DNA of 39,541 bases, taken from positions 1 to 39,541 of the forward strand of contig CAIQGE010000027.1 of the NCBI GenBank assembly GCA_903871335.1, given 5' to 3'. The notes beneath the pieces were generated by a model. The model saw nothing but the letters and a program-made list of their open reading frames with translations. It ran no database searches and had not been told where the DNA came from. The DNA comes from an uncultured Actinomycetes bacterium (GTDB taxonomy: Bacteria > Actinomycetota > Acidimicrobiia > Acidimicrobiales > RAAP-2). Of the stretch, positions 23,849 through 31,692 are shown one piece after another; the first letter of the stretch is position 1, and the number at the start of each line of letters is the position of its first letter. The position numbers and the translations under genes are program-made.

Positions 23849-24279
23849 TATTCAGCCTCCTCGCTCACCAGCTCCGTGCCCGCGTCGCCGTCAAATTCCT
23901 CGACGTCATCGGTCACGTCGGTCTCGACTTCGGCGGTCTCGTCACGGTCCGGGCGAGGTCCACGACGGTCATCACGGCCACCACGGCCGCCACCGCTGCG
24001 ACGCTCGGTCACGGTGCGCTGTGTGTACGGCAGCAGCGCGAGCTCGCGCGCCGTCTTGATCGCGTCGGTGATGTCACGCTGGTGCTGCTGGCAGTTGCCC
24101 GAGACACGACGGCCACGGATCTTGCCGCGGTCCGAGATGTACTTGCGCAGTTGCGGCAAGTCCTTGTAGTCCACGAAGGTCACACCGTGCTGACAGAAGG
24201 CGCAGGGCTTCTTCTTGACGCGACGGCCGTTGTCCTTCGGGGCACGCTTCGGCGGCTTGGGATTATTAATACGGGGCAT
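23848..24279 (-). CDS. rpsR: 30S ribosomal protein S18 with long acidic extension
   Basis: 143 residues, against a usual 75-90. Residues 1-88 are a normal S18 with a zinc-ribbon set: Cys26, Cys29, Cys63 and His66. [18 protein letters not shown] is the family core. After TQRTVTERR comes an RG-rich stretch (about 95-112) and then about 30 mainly acidic residues. The extension is in frame with good codon use and a clean TAA that overlaps the rplI ATG. S18 binds 16S rRNA together with S6. The tail is not known to me from standard S18. Confidence 0.96.
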   Translation of the reverse strand: MPRINNPKPPKRAPKDNGRRVKKKPCAFCQHGVTFVDYKDLPQLRKYISDRGKIRGRRVSGNCQQHQRDITDAIKTARELALLPYTQRTVTERRSGGGRGGRDDRRGPRPDRDETAEVETDVTDDVEEFDGDAGTELVSEEAE

Positions 24280-24731
24280 TAGAAGGGCTCCTCATCAAAG
24301 GCGTAACTGCTGGGTTCATTGGTGCGCGGGGCGGCGGTGCGTCCCGACGATTGGAAATTTCCGCCTTCGGGGCGGGGGGTCTTGTTGACCACTGCGGTGG
24401 CGTAGCGCAAGGACGGAGCAATCTCGTCGGCGTTGATCTCGATGATCGAACGCTTGTCGCCGTCGGGGGTTTCCCAACTGCGCTGCTCGAGACGGCCCGT
24501 CACGATGACGCGCGTTCCCTTGGTCAAGGAATTCGCCGCGTTCTCCGCCATGGGGCCGTAGCCCGTCACTTCGAAGTACGACACGCGCTCTTCCCATTCC
24601 TGGGTCTGCCGGTTCTGCCAGCGTCGGTTCACCGCAATGGAGAGCCGAACCGCCGCCTGACCGCTGTTCAGGAACTTGAGTTCCGGGTCGCGGGTGATGT
24701 TCCCCACGACGGTGATTGTGTTGTCTGCCAT
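24279..24731 (-). CDS. ssb: single-stranded DNA-binding protein
   Basis: 150 residues. The OB fold covers about 1-110 ([45 protein letters not shown]). A short linker ends in the acidic tip DEEPF, a variant of the usual DDDIPF used to recruit replication and repair partners. AAGGAG precedes the ATG at good spacing. The stop overlaps the rpsR start by one base. The position between rpsF and rpsR is the standard bacterial arrangement. Confidence 0.97.
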   Translation of the reverse strand: MADNTITVVGNITRDPELKFLNSGQAAVRLSIAVNRRWQNRQTQEWEERVSYFEVTGYGPMAENAANSLTKGTRVIVTGRLEQRSWETPDGDKRSIIEINADEIAPSLRYATAVVNKTPRPEGGNFQSSGRTAAPRTNEPSSYAFDEEPF

Positions 24732-24762
24732 AGTCGCTCCTTAAGGGTTCGGCGACGTGAAC

Positions 24763-25089
24763 CTACGCCTGAGCCGTTACACGGCGGGCGGGTCGCTGAT
24801 CGGGCAGGCGCAAAATCTTGAAGCGGATCACTTCGTCGGCGAGGCCGAGAATTCGGTCCAGCTCGGCCACGGTGGCCGGCTCGCCGGTGAACTCGACGAC
24901 GACGTAGTAACCCTCTTTGCGCTTGTTGATCTCGTAGGCCAACGGTCGCTTTCCCCAACGGTCGATAGCACCGGGGTTTCCTCCGTTGGCACGGATCACA
25001 TCAAGCGCCTTGTCGAGGCTGATCTGGATTGCCTGGGGGTCGACGGAAGTGTCGAACACCAGCATGGTTTCATAGGGCCGCATGGCCAT
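24763..25089 (-). CDS. rpsF: 30S ribosomal protein S6
   Basis: 108 residues. MRPYETMLVFDTSVDP and the WGKRPLAYEINKRKEGYYVVVEF core are diagnostic. It is the first gene of the rpsF-ssb-rpsR-rplI operon. AAAGGA lies ahead of the ATG. A leader of roughly 75-80 nt with several hairpins precedes it. Confidence 0.98.
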   Translation of the reverse strand: MAMRPYETMLVFDTSVDPQAIQISLDKALDVIRANGGNPGAIDRWGKRPLAYEINKRKEGYYVVVEFTGEPATVAELDRILGLADEVIRFKILRLPDQRPARRVTAQA

Positions 25090-25105
25090 TTCCTTTCCCT
25101 CTGGA

Positions 25106-25179
25106 CCGGCGATGCCGGGCTCTGCGGAAACAGAGCAGGGTTATCACTGATTCCCGCTTGTGCGGGACGGACCATGCTA
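25106..25179 (-). promoter_or_regulatory. structured leader and promoter of the rpsF operon
   Basis: TAGCAT on the minus strand (25179-25174) is a plausible -10 box. Between it and rpsF are three adjacent inverted repeats: TCCCGC/GCGGGA (25152-25167), GCTCTG/CAGAGC (25119-25136) and CCGGC/GCCGG (25106-25118). In many bacteria the rpsF leader binds the S6:S18 complex for autoregulation. Whether this leader has that motif I cannot confirm. Confidence 0.4.
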
Positions 25180-25199
25180 ATCCAACAACGGGAAAACCG

Positions 25200-26024
25200 C
25201 TAGTCGAGCAGTTCCGGTGGGGTCGCGTAGGTCTCGTTGGGACCGGGAAAGGTGTTCTCGCGCACGTCGCGGGCGTACCGGGAGACGGCGTCGGTGATCT
25301 GGGCGCCCAGATCGGCGTACTGGCGCACGAATTTGGCGGGTGTGCGATTGCTCAAGCCCAAGAGGTCGTGGAAGACGAGCACCTGGCCGTCCGTGTCCGG
25401 CCCCGCCCCAATGCCAATGACTGGCACGCTGACGGCCTCGGTGATGCGGCGACCGACCTCGCTCGGCACGCCCTCGACGACCATGGCGTACACGCCGGCG
25501 TCCTCGAGCGCGAGAGCATCTTCCACGAGCATCTTGGCGGCCTCGCGAGTTTTGCCCTGGACCTTGAAACCGCCAAAGGCGAGAACGCTCTGGGGGGTAA
25601 GACCGAGGTGTCCCATCACCGGAATCTCCGCGTCCACGAGCGCGCGCACCATTTCCACGCGCACCACGCCTCCTTCCAGCTTCACCGAGGAGGCGCCGGC
25701 TCGAATGATGGCGGCGGCGTTGTGGACGGTATCCGCACGATCAACGTGATAACTCAGCCACGGCAGATCCCCGACAACGTGCGCCGACGTCTTGGCGGCC
25801 GCCACGGCACGGACGTGATGCGCCATGACGTCCACGTCGACGTGCAACGTGTCCTCGTGTCCGAGCATCACATTGGCGACCGAGTCACCAACGAGGATCA
25901 TGTCGACCCCGGCGGCGTCCACGTAACGAGCGCTCGGTTCGTCGTAGGCCGTCACCATGACAATGGGTTCGGCGCCGTCACGGCGCTTGCGGCGACGAAT
26001 CTGCGGTGCACTGAGCTGGCTCAT
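25200..26024 (-). CDS. panB: 3-methyl-2-oxobutanoate hydroxymethyltransferase
   Basis: 274 residues from ATG 26024, chosen because AAAGGTGAG precedes it and it overlaps the upstream stop (ATGA). MVTAYDEPSARYVDAAGVDMILVGDSVANVMLGHEDTL holds the metal and ketoisovalerate-binding region; VKLEGG and GHLGLTPQS are conserved PanB blocks. It adds a hydroxymethyl group from methylenetetrahydrofolate to 2-oxoisovalerate, the first step to pantothenate and CoA. The same oxoacid is a substrate of bkdABC. It is the second gene of a unit with the DUF5318 protein. Confidence 0.97.
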   Translation of the reverse strand: MSQLSAPQIRRRKRRDGAEPIVMVTAYDEPSARYVDAAGVDMILVGDSVANVMLGHEDTLHVDVDVMAHHVRAVAAAKTSAHVVGDLPWLSYHVDRADTVHNAAAIIRAGASSVKLEGGVVRVEMVRALVDAEIPVMGHLGLTPQSVLAFGGFKVQGKTREAAKMLVEDALALEDAGVYAMVVEGVPSEVGRRITEAVSVPVIGIGAGPDTDGQVLVFHDLLGLSNRTPAKFVRQYADLGAQITDAVSRYARDVRENTFPGPNETYATPPELLD

Positions 26025-26431
26025 CGACTCACCTTTCGAGCTCGCGGGCGCCTGCCCCCCGCGGACCACTTTCGCACGAGATGGTGAAAGTGGCAGGCCG
26101 TGCACACTTCAACTGCGTAACACTGCACCGGCTCTTCGCGGCGTTCAAGCTTCAGGAGTTCCGCCCGCGTTCCGGGACAAGCTCCGCCGGCGGGCAAACG
26201 GGCGCCGAAGACGTACGTGATCTCACGTAGTTCGTTGTCCTCGCACACGGGACACGTTTCGCCACTCTTTCGCCCGAGATGCGTGGCCGCACGAACTAAT
26301 TCCGGGTGGGCGTCACACACGTCGTCACGCGTGAGCACCCCCTTGGCCAGCGCGGACAGGAGTGCGTGTCGGACGAGGCCAAACTCGACCACTGCGCCGT
26401 CGGCGGTGGTGTTCTGATAGGGCCTGTCCAT
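26021..26431 (-). CDS. DUF5318-type zinc-binding protein
   Basis: 136 residues. It contains CPVCEDNELREITYVFG and, later, CYAVEVCTACHFHHLVRKW, giving two Cys pairs that probably hold zinc. FGLVRHALLSALAKGVLTRDDVCDAHPELVRAA is the conserved N-terminal helix block of this actinobacterial family. Function unknown. In other actinobacteria it lies beside the PadR/ino1 pair, as here. It starts the DUF5318-panB unit. TAATCT lies 7 nt before the ATG, so the mRNA is probably leaderless. Confidence 0.85.
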   Translation of the reverse strand: MDRPYQNTTADGAVVEFGLVRHALLSALAKGVLTRDDVCDAHPELVRAATHLGRKSGETCPVCEDNELREITYVFGARLPAGGACPGTRAELLKLERREEPVQCYAVEVCTACHFHHLVRKWSAGGRRPRARKVSR

Positions 26432-26518
26432 CTGGGTGAGATTACCCGCGGGTCATAAAAATACTGGTCGCAGCCAAGAGTGTCACGGTCGATATATCGA
26501 ACTGATATAATGAATCGC
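26432..26518. promoter_or_regulatory. divergent promoters and PadR operator
   Basis: Leftward: TAATCT at 26444-26439, 7 nt before the DUF5318 ATG. Rightward: a consensus TATAAT at 26506-26511, 7 nt before the GTG at 26519. A perfect 12-bp palindrome TCGATATATCGA (26489-26500) sits in the -10/-35 spacer of the rightward promoter, where an autorepressing PadR protein would bind. Confidence 0.55.
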
Positions 26519-27127
26519 GTGTTAGACCTCGCCATTCTGGGCCTGCTGATGGACCGCGACCACCACGGTTACGAGATCCGCGCGCAGCTGCGCGACCGAT
26601 TGGGATTGTGGTCCAACGTCTCCTTTGGTTCGATCTACCCCGCGCTCGCCCGACTCGAGCGCGAGGGATGTGTCGAGGCCGCCGCCGCTGAGGTGCGCAT
26701 TGGCTCCCTGTCAACTGGCTCCCTGGCCGGTGAACGGGCGACGCTGCGCGCGCTGCGACCCGCGCCCACGCTCGGGCGCAAGGGTCGCAAGGTCTACCGC
26801 ATCACCGAGAAGGGTCGCGAAGAGTTTGTGCACCTGCTCGAAGACCCGGCCACCTTGGATGACAGCAAGTCCTTCTCGCTTCGCATGGCGCTCGCTCGCT
26901 ATCTCTCCCCGACCTTGCGGGTGGGACTGCTCGAACAGCGCCGCGCCAATCTCGCCCAGCGTCTGTTCGAGATGCGTCAACAGGCGAAAACCGACGATCT
27001 CGACAGTTACGCGCGCAGCGTCATGGAACACGGAGCGCAGGCGGTCGAGCTCGAAATTGCGTGGGTGGACCAACTGCTCACGACGGAACGGAACAACCAA
27101 CAGCCTCTCGCTCGGGAAGCTAACTAA
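26519..27127 (+). CDS. PadR-family transcriptional regulator
   Basis: 202 residues from GTG 26519. VLDLAILGLLMDRDHHGYEIRAQLRDRLGLWSNVSFGSIYPALARLEREG is the PadR winged helix. The wing is lengthened by about 30 residues before RKVYRITEKGREEF. The C-terminal Vir_act_alpha_C-like helices (about 115-195) form the dimer. I chose GTG 26519 over upstream ATGs because TATAAT lies 7 nt before it and actually overlaps the ATG at 26510. It is 12 bp upstream of ino1 and in the same unit, so it probably controls inositol synthesis. Confidence 0.88.
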   Translation: MLDLAILGLLMDRDHHGYEIRAQLRDRLGLWSNVSFGSIYPALARLEREGCVEAAAAEVRIGSLSTGSLAGERATLRALRPAPTLGRKGRKVYRITEKGREEFVHLLEDPATLDDSKSFSLRMALARYLSPTLRVGLLEQRRANLAQRLFEMRQQAKTDDLDSYARSVMEHGAQAVELEIAWVDQLLTTERNNQQPLAREAN

Positions 27128-27139
27128 GAAAGGAGCGCC

Positions 27140-28231
27140 ATGGGAAAGATTCGCGTGGCTATCGCTGGTGTGGGGAACTGCGCCAGCTCACTGATTCAAG
27201 GTGTCACGTACTACCGTGACGCCCAGCCTGGTGACAGTGTCCCCGGTCTCATGCACGTGGAACTCGGCGGATATCACGTTCGCGATCTCGACTTCGTCGC
27301 CGCGTTCGACGTGGACGCCTCCAAGGTCGGCAACGATCTCGGTAAGGCCATCCTCGCCGGCCAGAACAACACGATCAAGTTCGCCGACGTTCCGGCACTT
27401 GGCGTCACGGTGCACCGCGGCCCGACGATGGACGGACTGAACAAGTACTACCGCGAGAGCATCGAAGAGTCCCCGGTTGAGGCCTGCGACGTCGTCCAGG
27501 TCTTAAAGGACACTCAGGCGGACGTTCTCGTCTCCTACCTGCCCGTCGGTTCCGAGGACGCGCAGCGCTTCTACGCGCAGGCCGCCATTGACGCCGGCGT
27601 CGCCTTCGTGAACGCCATTCCGGTGTTCATCGCGTCGGACCCGGTGTGGGCGAAGAAGTTCGCTGACGCGGGCGTGCCGATCATTGGTGACGACATCAAG
27701 AGTCAGGTCGGTGCCACCATCGTCCACCGCGTGCTCGCGCGTCTGATGGAGGACCGTGGACTCACCCTCGACCGCACCTACCAATTGAACGTGGGCGGCA
27801 ACATGGACTTTAAGAACATGTTGGACCGCGAGCGCCTCGAATCCAAGAAGATTTCGAAGACCCAAGCTGTCACCAGCCAGCTCGAGATCTCTCACATGGA
27901 GCCCGGCACCGTCCACATCGGACCGAGTGACCACGTGCCGTGGCTGGAAGACCGCAAGTGGGCCTACATCCGCCTGGAGGGCCGCAACTTCGGAGACGTG
28001 CCTCTCAACATCGAACTCAAGCTCGAAGTGTGGGACTCGCCGAACTCGGCGGGCGTCATCATCGACGCGGTGCGCTGCGCGAAAGTCGCCCTCGACCGAG
28101 GCATTGGCGGCCCGATTCTCGGACCCTCCGCCTACTTCATGAAGTCGCCGCCCGTGCAGTTCCACGACGACGTGGCGCACGACATGGTGGAGTCATTCGC
28201 CGCCGGCGCCGACAACCCGGTCTGGCCGTAA
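27140..28231 (+). CDS. ino1: myo-inositol-3-phosphate synthase
   Basis: 363 residues. The NAD-binding start is [57 protein letters not shown] and [20 protein letters not shown] are the active-site region of the short bacterial/archaeal form. It converts glucose 6-phosphate to inositol 3-phosphate, needed in actinobacteria for mycothiol and phosphatidylinositol lipids. AAAGGAG precedes the ATG. It lies in one unit with the PadR gene and ends at a strong terminator. Confidence 0.97.
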   Translation: MGKIRVAIAGVGNCASSLIQGVTYYRDAQPGDSVPGLMHVELGGYHVRDLDFVAAFDVDASKVGNDLGKAILAGQNNTIKFADVPALGVTVHRGPTMDGLNKYYRESIEESPVEACDVVQVLKDTQADVLVSYLPVGSEDAQRFYAQAAIDAGVAFVNAIPVFIASDPVWAKKFADAGVPIIGDDIKSQVGATIVHRVLARLMEDRGLTLDRTYQLNVGGNMDFKNMLDRERLESKKISKTQAVTSQLEISHMEPGTVHIGPSDHVPWLEDRKWAYIRLEGRNFGDVPLNIELKLEVWDSPNSAGVIIDAVRCAKVALDRGIGGPILGPSAYFMKSPPVQFHDDVAHDMVESFAAGADNPVWP

Positions 28232-28241
28232 GCCACCGTTA

Positions 28242-28271
28242 AAAAACCCCCACCTTCGGGTGGGGGTTTTT
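28242..28271. terminator. bidirectional terminator between ino1 and pcnA
   Basis: A perfect 13-bp stem, AAAAACCCCCACC / GGTGGGGGTTTTT, with a TTCG loop. It has a T-run on each strand, so it can end both ino1 (plus) and pcnA (minus). It is the only textbook terminator I see between convergent genes here. Confidence 0.93.
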
Positions 28272-28275
28272 GCGT

Positions 28276-29670
28276 TCATGACGCCGAGTGATCCTTCCAC
28301 CACGCGAGCAGCCGTTCCGTCGCGTCGTCGCGATCAATCTCGCCCTCATTGAGACGAATCTCCATCAGGAAGCCGAGCGCCTCACCGATCACGCGACCCG
28401 GCGCGACGCTGAGAATGGTCATGACGTCGTTGCCGTCAAGCACGGGACGCATCTTGGACATGTCCTCGGCGGCGCGTAATTCTTCGATACGTCGCTCGAG
28501 TTCATCCATTCGCTTCGCCAACGTCGCGGCCTTGCGTGCGTTGCGCGTCGTGCAGTCACAACGAGTGAGTTCATTGAGTTCGTCGAGCAGGTGCCCGGCG
28601 TCGCGCACGTACCGTCGCACCGCAGAATCCGACCAGCCCATCTTGTACGTGTGGAAGCGCAAGTGCAGGTCGACGAGCGTCGACACGTCGTCGGTGAGAT
28701 CTTGCGAGTACTTGAGCGCCTCCATGCGCTTGCGCGTCATGCGCGCTCCGACGACTTCGTGGTGATGGAACGTGACGCCGTTGGGCGTGAATTGACGCGT
28801 GCGGGGCTTGCCCACGTCGTGGAATAACGCGGCCAGGCGCAGCACGAGCTGCGGGGACGCCTTGTCCACAACCGCCAACGTGTGGGCGAGAACGTCCTTG
28901 TGGTGGTGAATGGGGTCTTGCTCGAGGGCGAGCCCCGGCAGCTCCGGCAGAAAGTGCTGCGCAAGTCCCGTGTCAACAATGAACTGGAGACCCTCGGAGG
29001 GGACCTCGGTCACCATCAAGAGATTGAGCTCACCCTGAATCCGCTCGGCGGAGACAATGGCGAGGCGATCGGCGAGAGTCGTGGCGGCCGAAATAATCAA
29101 GGGGTCAATCTCGAGATGAAATCGCGCCGCGAATCGCGCCGCGCGCATCATGCGCAGGGGATCATCACTGAAGAGTCGCTCGGGGTCGTGCGGCATGCGC
29201 AATCGTCGAGCGGTGAGGTCACTGATGCCGCCGAAGGGATCGTGCAACGCCCCGTTGATGACGTCTAAGGCCATGGCGTTGATTGTGAAGTCCCGTCGCG
29301 ACAGGTCGACCTCGAGGGAATCGCCGAAGGAGACGGTCGGCTTGCGGGAATGATCGACGTATTCCTCGGACCGAAAGGTTGTGATTTCGGCTTTGTACTG
29401 ACCGTCTTTGACAATGCCCCCGAGAGTGCCGAAGGAACGCCCTTGCTCCCACAATGTTCCGCACAGCGGACCCATGAGATGCGCAATGTCGTCCGGGCGG
29501 GCGTCCGTCGTGAAATCGATCTCGTAGTCCTCGCCGGTGCGCGTGACACCCAGCAGGGCGTCACGGACCGAGCCCCCAACGGCATACAGGGAGTGGCCAG
29601 CGTCCTCAAAGGCTCGCGCCAAGGGCGCGGCATCCTTACGGATCTGCTCGAGGGCTTCAACGACGTTCAT
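28276..29670 (-). CDS. pcnA: CCA tRNA nucleotidyltransferase (PcnA/Cca family)
   Basis: 464 residues from ATG 29670. GGSVRDALLG (32-41) and DYEIDFTTDA give the nucleotidyltransferase core; the metal pair reads Glu50-x-Asp52 where Asp-x-Asp is more common. RRDFTINAMAL and PLRMMRAARFAARF are the template-like motifs. The HD domain has LAALFHDVGKPRT. The family adds or repairs the 3' CCA of tRNA. An upstream in-frame GTG at 29697 exists, but homology begins here. The divergent neighbour, DUF6049, is conserved beside pcnA in actinobacteria. Confidence 0.94.
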   Translation of the reverse strand: MNVVEALEQIRKDAAPLARAFEDAGHSLYAVGGSVRDALLGVTRTGEDYEIDFTTDARPDDIAHLMGPLCGTLWEQGRSFGTLGGIVKDGQYKAEITTFRSEEYVDHSRKPTVSFGDSLEVDLSRRDFTINAMALDVINGALHDPFGGISDLTARRLRMPHDPERLFSDDPLRMMRAARFAARFHLEIDPLIISAATTLADRLAIVSAERIQGELNLLMVTEVPSEGLQFIVDTGLAQHFLPELPGLALEQDPIHHHKDVLAHTLAVVDKASPQLVLRLAALFHDVGKPRTRQFTPNGVTFHHHEVVGARMTRKRMEALKYSQDLTDDVSTLVDLHLRFHTYKMGWSDSAVRRYVRDAGHLLDELNELTRCDCTTRNARKAATLAKRMDELERRIEELRAAEDMSKMRPVLDGNDVMTILSVAPGRVIGEALGFLMEIRLNEGEIDRDDATERLLAWWKDHSAS

Positions 29671-29730
29671 CAGGAGTCGAGGGTAGTAGGCACCCACCCT
29701 CGCTACCGACCCCCACTAGGTTTACAGGAC

Positions 29731-31692
29731 ATGCTCGACCGCACTGTGACCTGGTGGCGGGCGCTTGGCGTCGTCCTCGTCGTCCTCGTGGGACTGACGT
29801 GGCCGACATACGCCGGAGCGAACACGTCGTGGCACCCCGAGCTTCTTCATCAGGGTGCCGTTCTCACCCTGCACGGTTCCGAGCCCTCCGCCTTCGACGT
29901 CGCGCTACGTACCGGGGGCCACAACGGTGACGACGATTCGGTCAGCCTCACCCTCTACGCCCCGCTCACGTCGCGCAGCCAGCTGACATCGATCATCAAC
30001 CAATCGGGCAGCCCCACCTCCTCGTTGAGCACCACCGGCAGCTTTCCTCTGAACTGTCGTTCGGGGGGTGTTGCTCGATTCAACGTCTCGGTCGGCGAGG
30101 GTGCGGGGAACGCACAAAGTACCTGTGGCGGGGCGGTGCCGTATCTGACGCTGGGTTGCTCGGGTGCCACGTGTGACGCCGTGTACCCCCTGTCCTACAC
30201 CGTCACGAATGGCTCAGCGTCGACCACCCTGTGGTCACTGTTGACCATCACCACCCACGCACATCCCCTCGCCGTGAACGTGGCCTGGGTGTTCATCACC
30301 AACCCCGCCCGGAGGTCTCTCGTCCCTGAGACCAATGCGTTGCGGGCGCTCTCAAAATTCGATACGGCCGCACTCACCATCGGAGCGAATTATCACGGCT
30401 TGGCCTCGGCCACCTACGCCACGACGAATAACGCGGTCATCTACCGACACGCCTTGCGGGATGTCATGTCGCCCACGGCACATTCGCTGCTCGCCTCGGT
30501 GCCCCCCGACTCGGATCTCGCGGCCCTCTCTCGACACGGACTGAGCGACGACCTCGTGAGTCAGAGCAATTTCGGCACGACACTCGCGACGCAGATCACT
30601 AACCGATCTCCGGATGCACCCGTCATTCTCAACGGGGGGACTACCGCGGGAGACCTTACGGCGCTGGCGCGCATTGGCGAAAACGACGTCGTCCTCAGCG
30701 ACACGTCGTTGACCAATGATCCGGCAAATTCTCTGACGTGGGGTGAACCCTTTCGCGTGACGTCCGCGGCGCCCACCGTCCTCGCGGTCGCGACGGACAC
30801 ACCCTTGGCCAATCTGGCGAGCGACAGTTCTCTTACTCCCGGACTACGCAGCGCATTGACGCTCGGAACTCTCAGTTTGCTGCACTACCAGGCTCCTTTT
30901 GCTCCCGCGCCCCGAACGGTCATCATCGACCTGCCTCTCTCGCACCTCAATCCCGCCTTCGCTCGTGACCTGTTCGCACAGATGACGAACGATCCCGTGG
31001 CCACCCCGGTCACGTTGTCCAACGTGTTCTCGGTGTCCCTGCTCGGCGCCAACGGCTACCCCACCCAGGCCACTCTCCGTCACGTATCGAGCCCGGCGTG
31101 GACCACGCAGAACGTGTCGACGGCCGCCGAACTGTCGAACAATTTGTCCTCCTACACGGACGCCGTGTCGGATCCTGGTGTTACTGCCCCGCTCCAGGCC
31201 GACGTTCTGAGCGCGGAACAACGCGGCCCGGCGGCTCTACGACAAGCCCGGTTCGCCGCCGCCCAAGCCCACTTTCAAAAGATCCTCAATAGCTTCAAGA
31301 TCGATCAGAGCACCATCACCGTGACGAGCACCGGCACGTCCCTGCCCATCACCATTACCTCGACGGCGCCCTATACCGTCTCGGGATTCTTGATCTTGCA
31401 CGCACCCCACGTCGTGTTTTCTCCGAACGACATTCCGCTGTCGCTCGATTCGTCGACGAAGTCCCTTCGCGTGTCGACCACTTTCACCGGTAGCCACAGC
31501 GGTGACTTCGCTCTCACCGCTGAGTTCCAAACCCCGAACGCCCGCCTCATCATCACCCAGGGCGTGATTCAGGTGCACACGGTCCAGACCTCCGTGATTG
31601 GTTACGCCCTCACGGGCGGAGCGATGGCGATCATCGCACTGTGGTGGCTGCGGACGATTCGTCGGTCGTCAAAGGGTCGTCACGCCCAGTGA
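29731..31692 (+). CDS. DUF6049-type secreted, membrane-anchored protein
   Basis: 653 residues from ATG 29731. The N-terminus is a signal peptide or anchor (WWRALGVVLVVLVGLTWPTYAGA). A long extracellular part with Ser/Thr-rich beta sequences follows, then one C-terminal TM helix (SVIGYALTGGAMAIIALWW) and a basic cytoplasmic tail. Position between pcnA and murJ matches the actinobacterial DUF6049 family (Rv3909 in M. tuberculosis). Function unknown; constant pairing with murJ points to cell-wall assembly. TAGGTT lies 8 nt before the ATG. Its stop overlaps the murJ start (GTGA). Confidence 0.85.
   Translation: MLDRTVTWWRALGVVLVVLVGLTWPTYAGANTSWHPELLHQGAVLTLHGSEPSAFDVALRTGGHNGDDDSVSLTLYAPLTSRSQLTSIINQSGSPTSSLSTTGSFPLNCRSGGVARFNVSVGEGAGNAQSTCGGAVPYLTLGCSGATCDAVYPLSYTVTNGSASTTLWSLLTITTHAHPLAVNVAWVFITNPARRSLVPETNALRALSKFDTAALTIGANYHGLASATYATTNNAVIYRHALRDVMSPTAHSLLASVPPDSDLAALSRHGLSDDLVSQSNFGTTLATQITNRSPDAPVILNGGTTAGDLTALARIGENDVVLSDTSLTNDPANSLTWGEPFRVTSAAPTVLAVATDTPLANLASDSSLTPGLRSALTLGTLSLLHYQAPFAPAPRTVIIDLPLSHLNPAFARDLFAQMTNDPVATPVTLSNVFSVSLLGANGYPTQATLRHVSSPAWTTQNVSTAAELSNNLSSYTDAVSDPGVTAPLQADVLSAEQRGPAALRQARFAAAQAHFQKILNSFKIDQSTITVTSTGTSLPITITSTAPYTVSGFLILHAPHVVFSPNDIPLSLDSSTKSLRVSTTFTGSHSGDFALTAEFQTPNARLIITQGVIQVHTVQTSVIGYALTGGAMAIIALWWLRTIRRSSKGRHAQ

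Noticed and set aside
28855-28875. TTGTCCACA, a DnaA-box match
   Set aside because: A single site inside pcnA without a cluster; probably chance. No oriC-like AT-rich region with several boxes is in the window.
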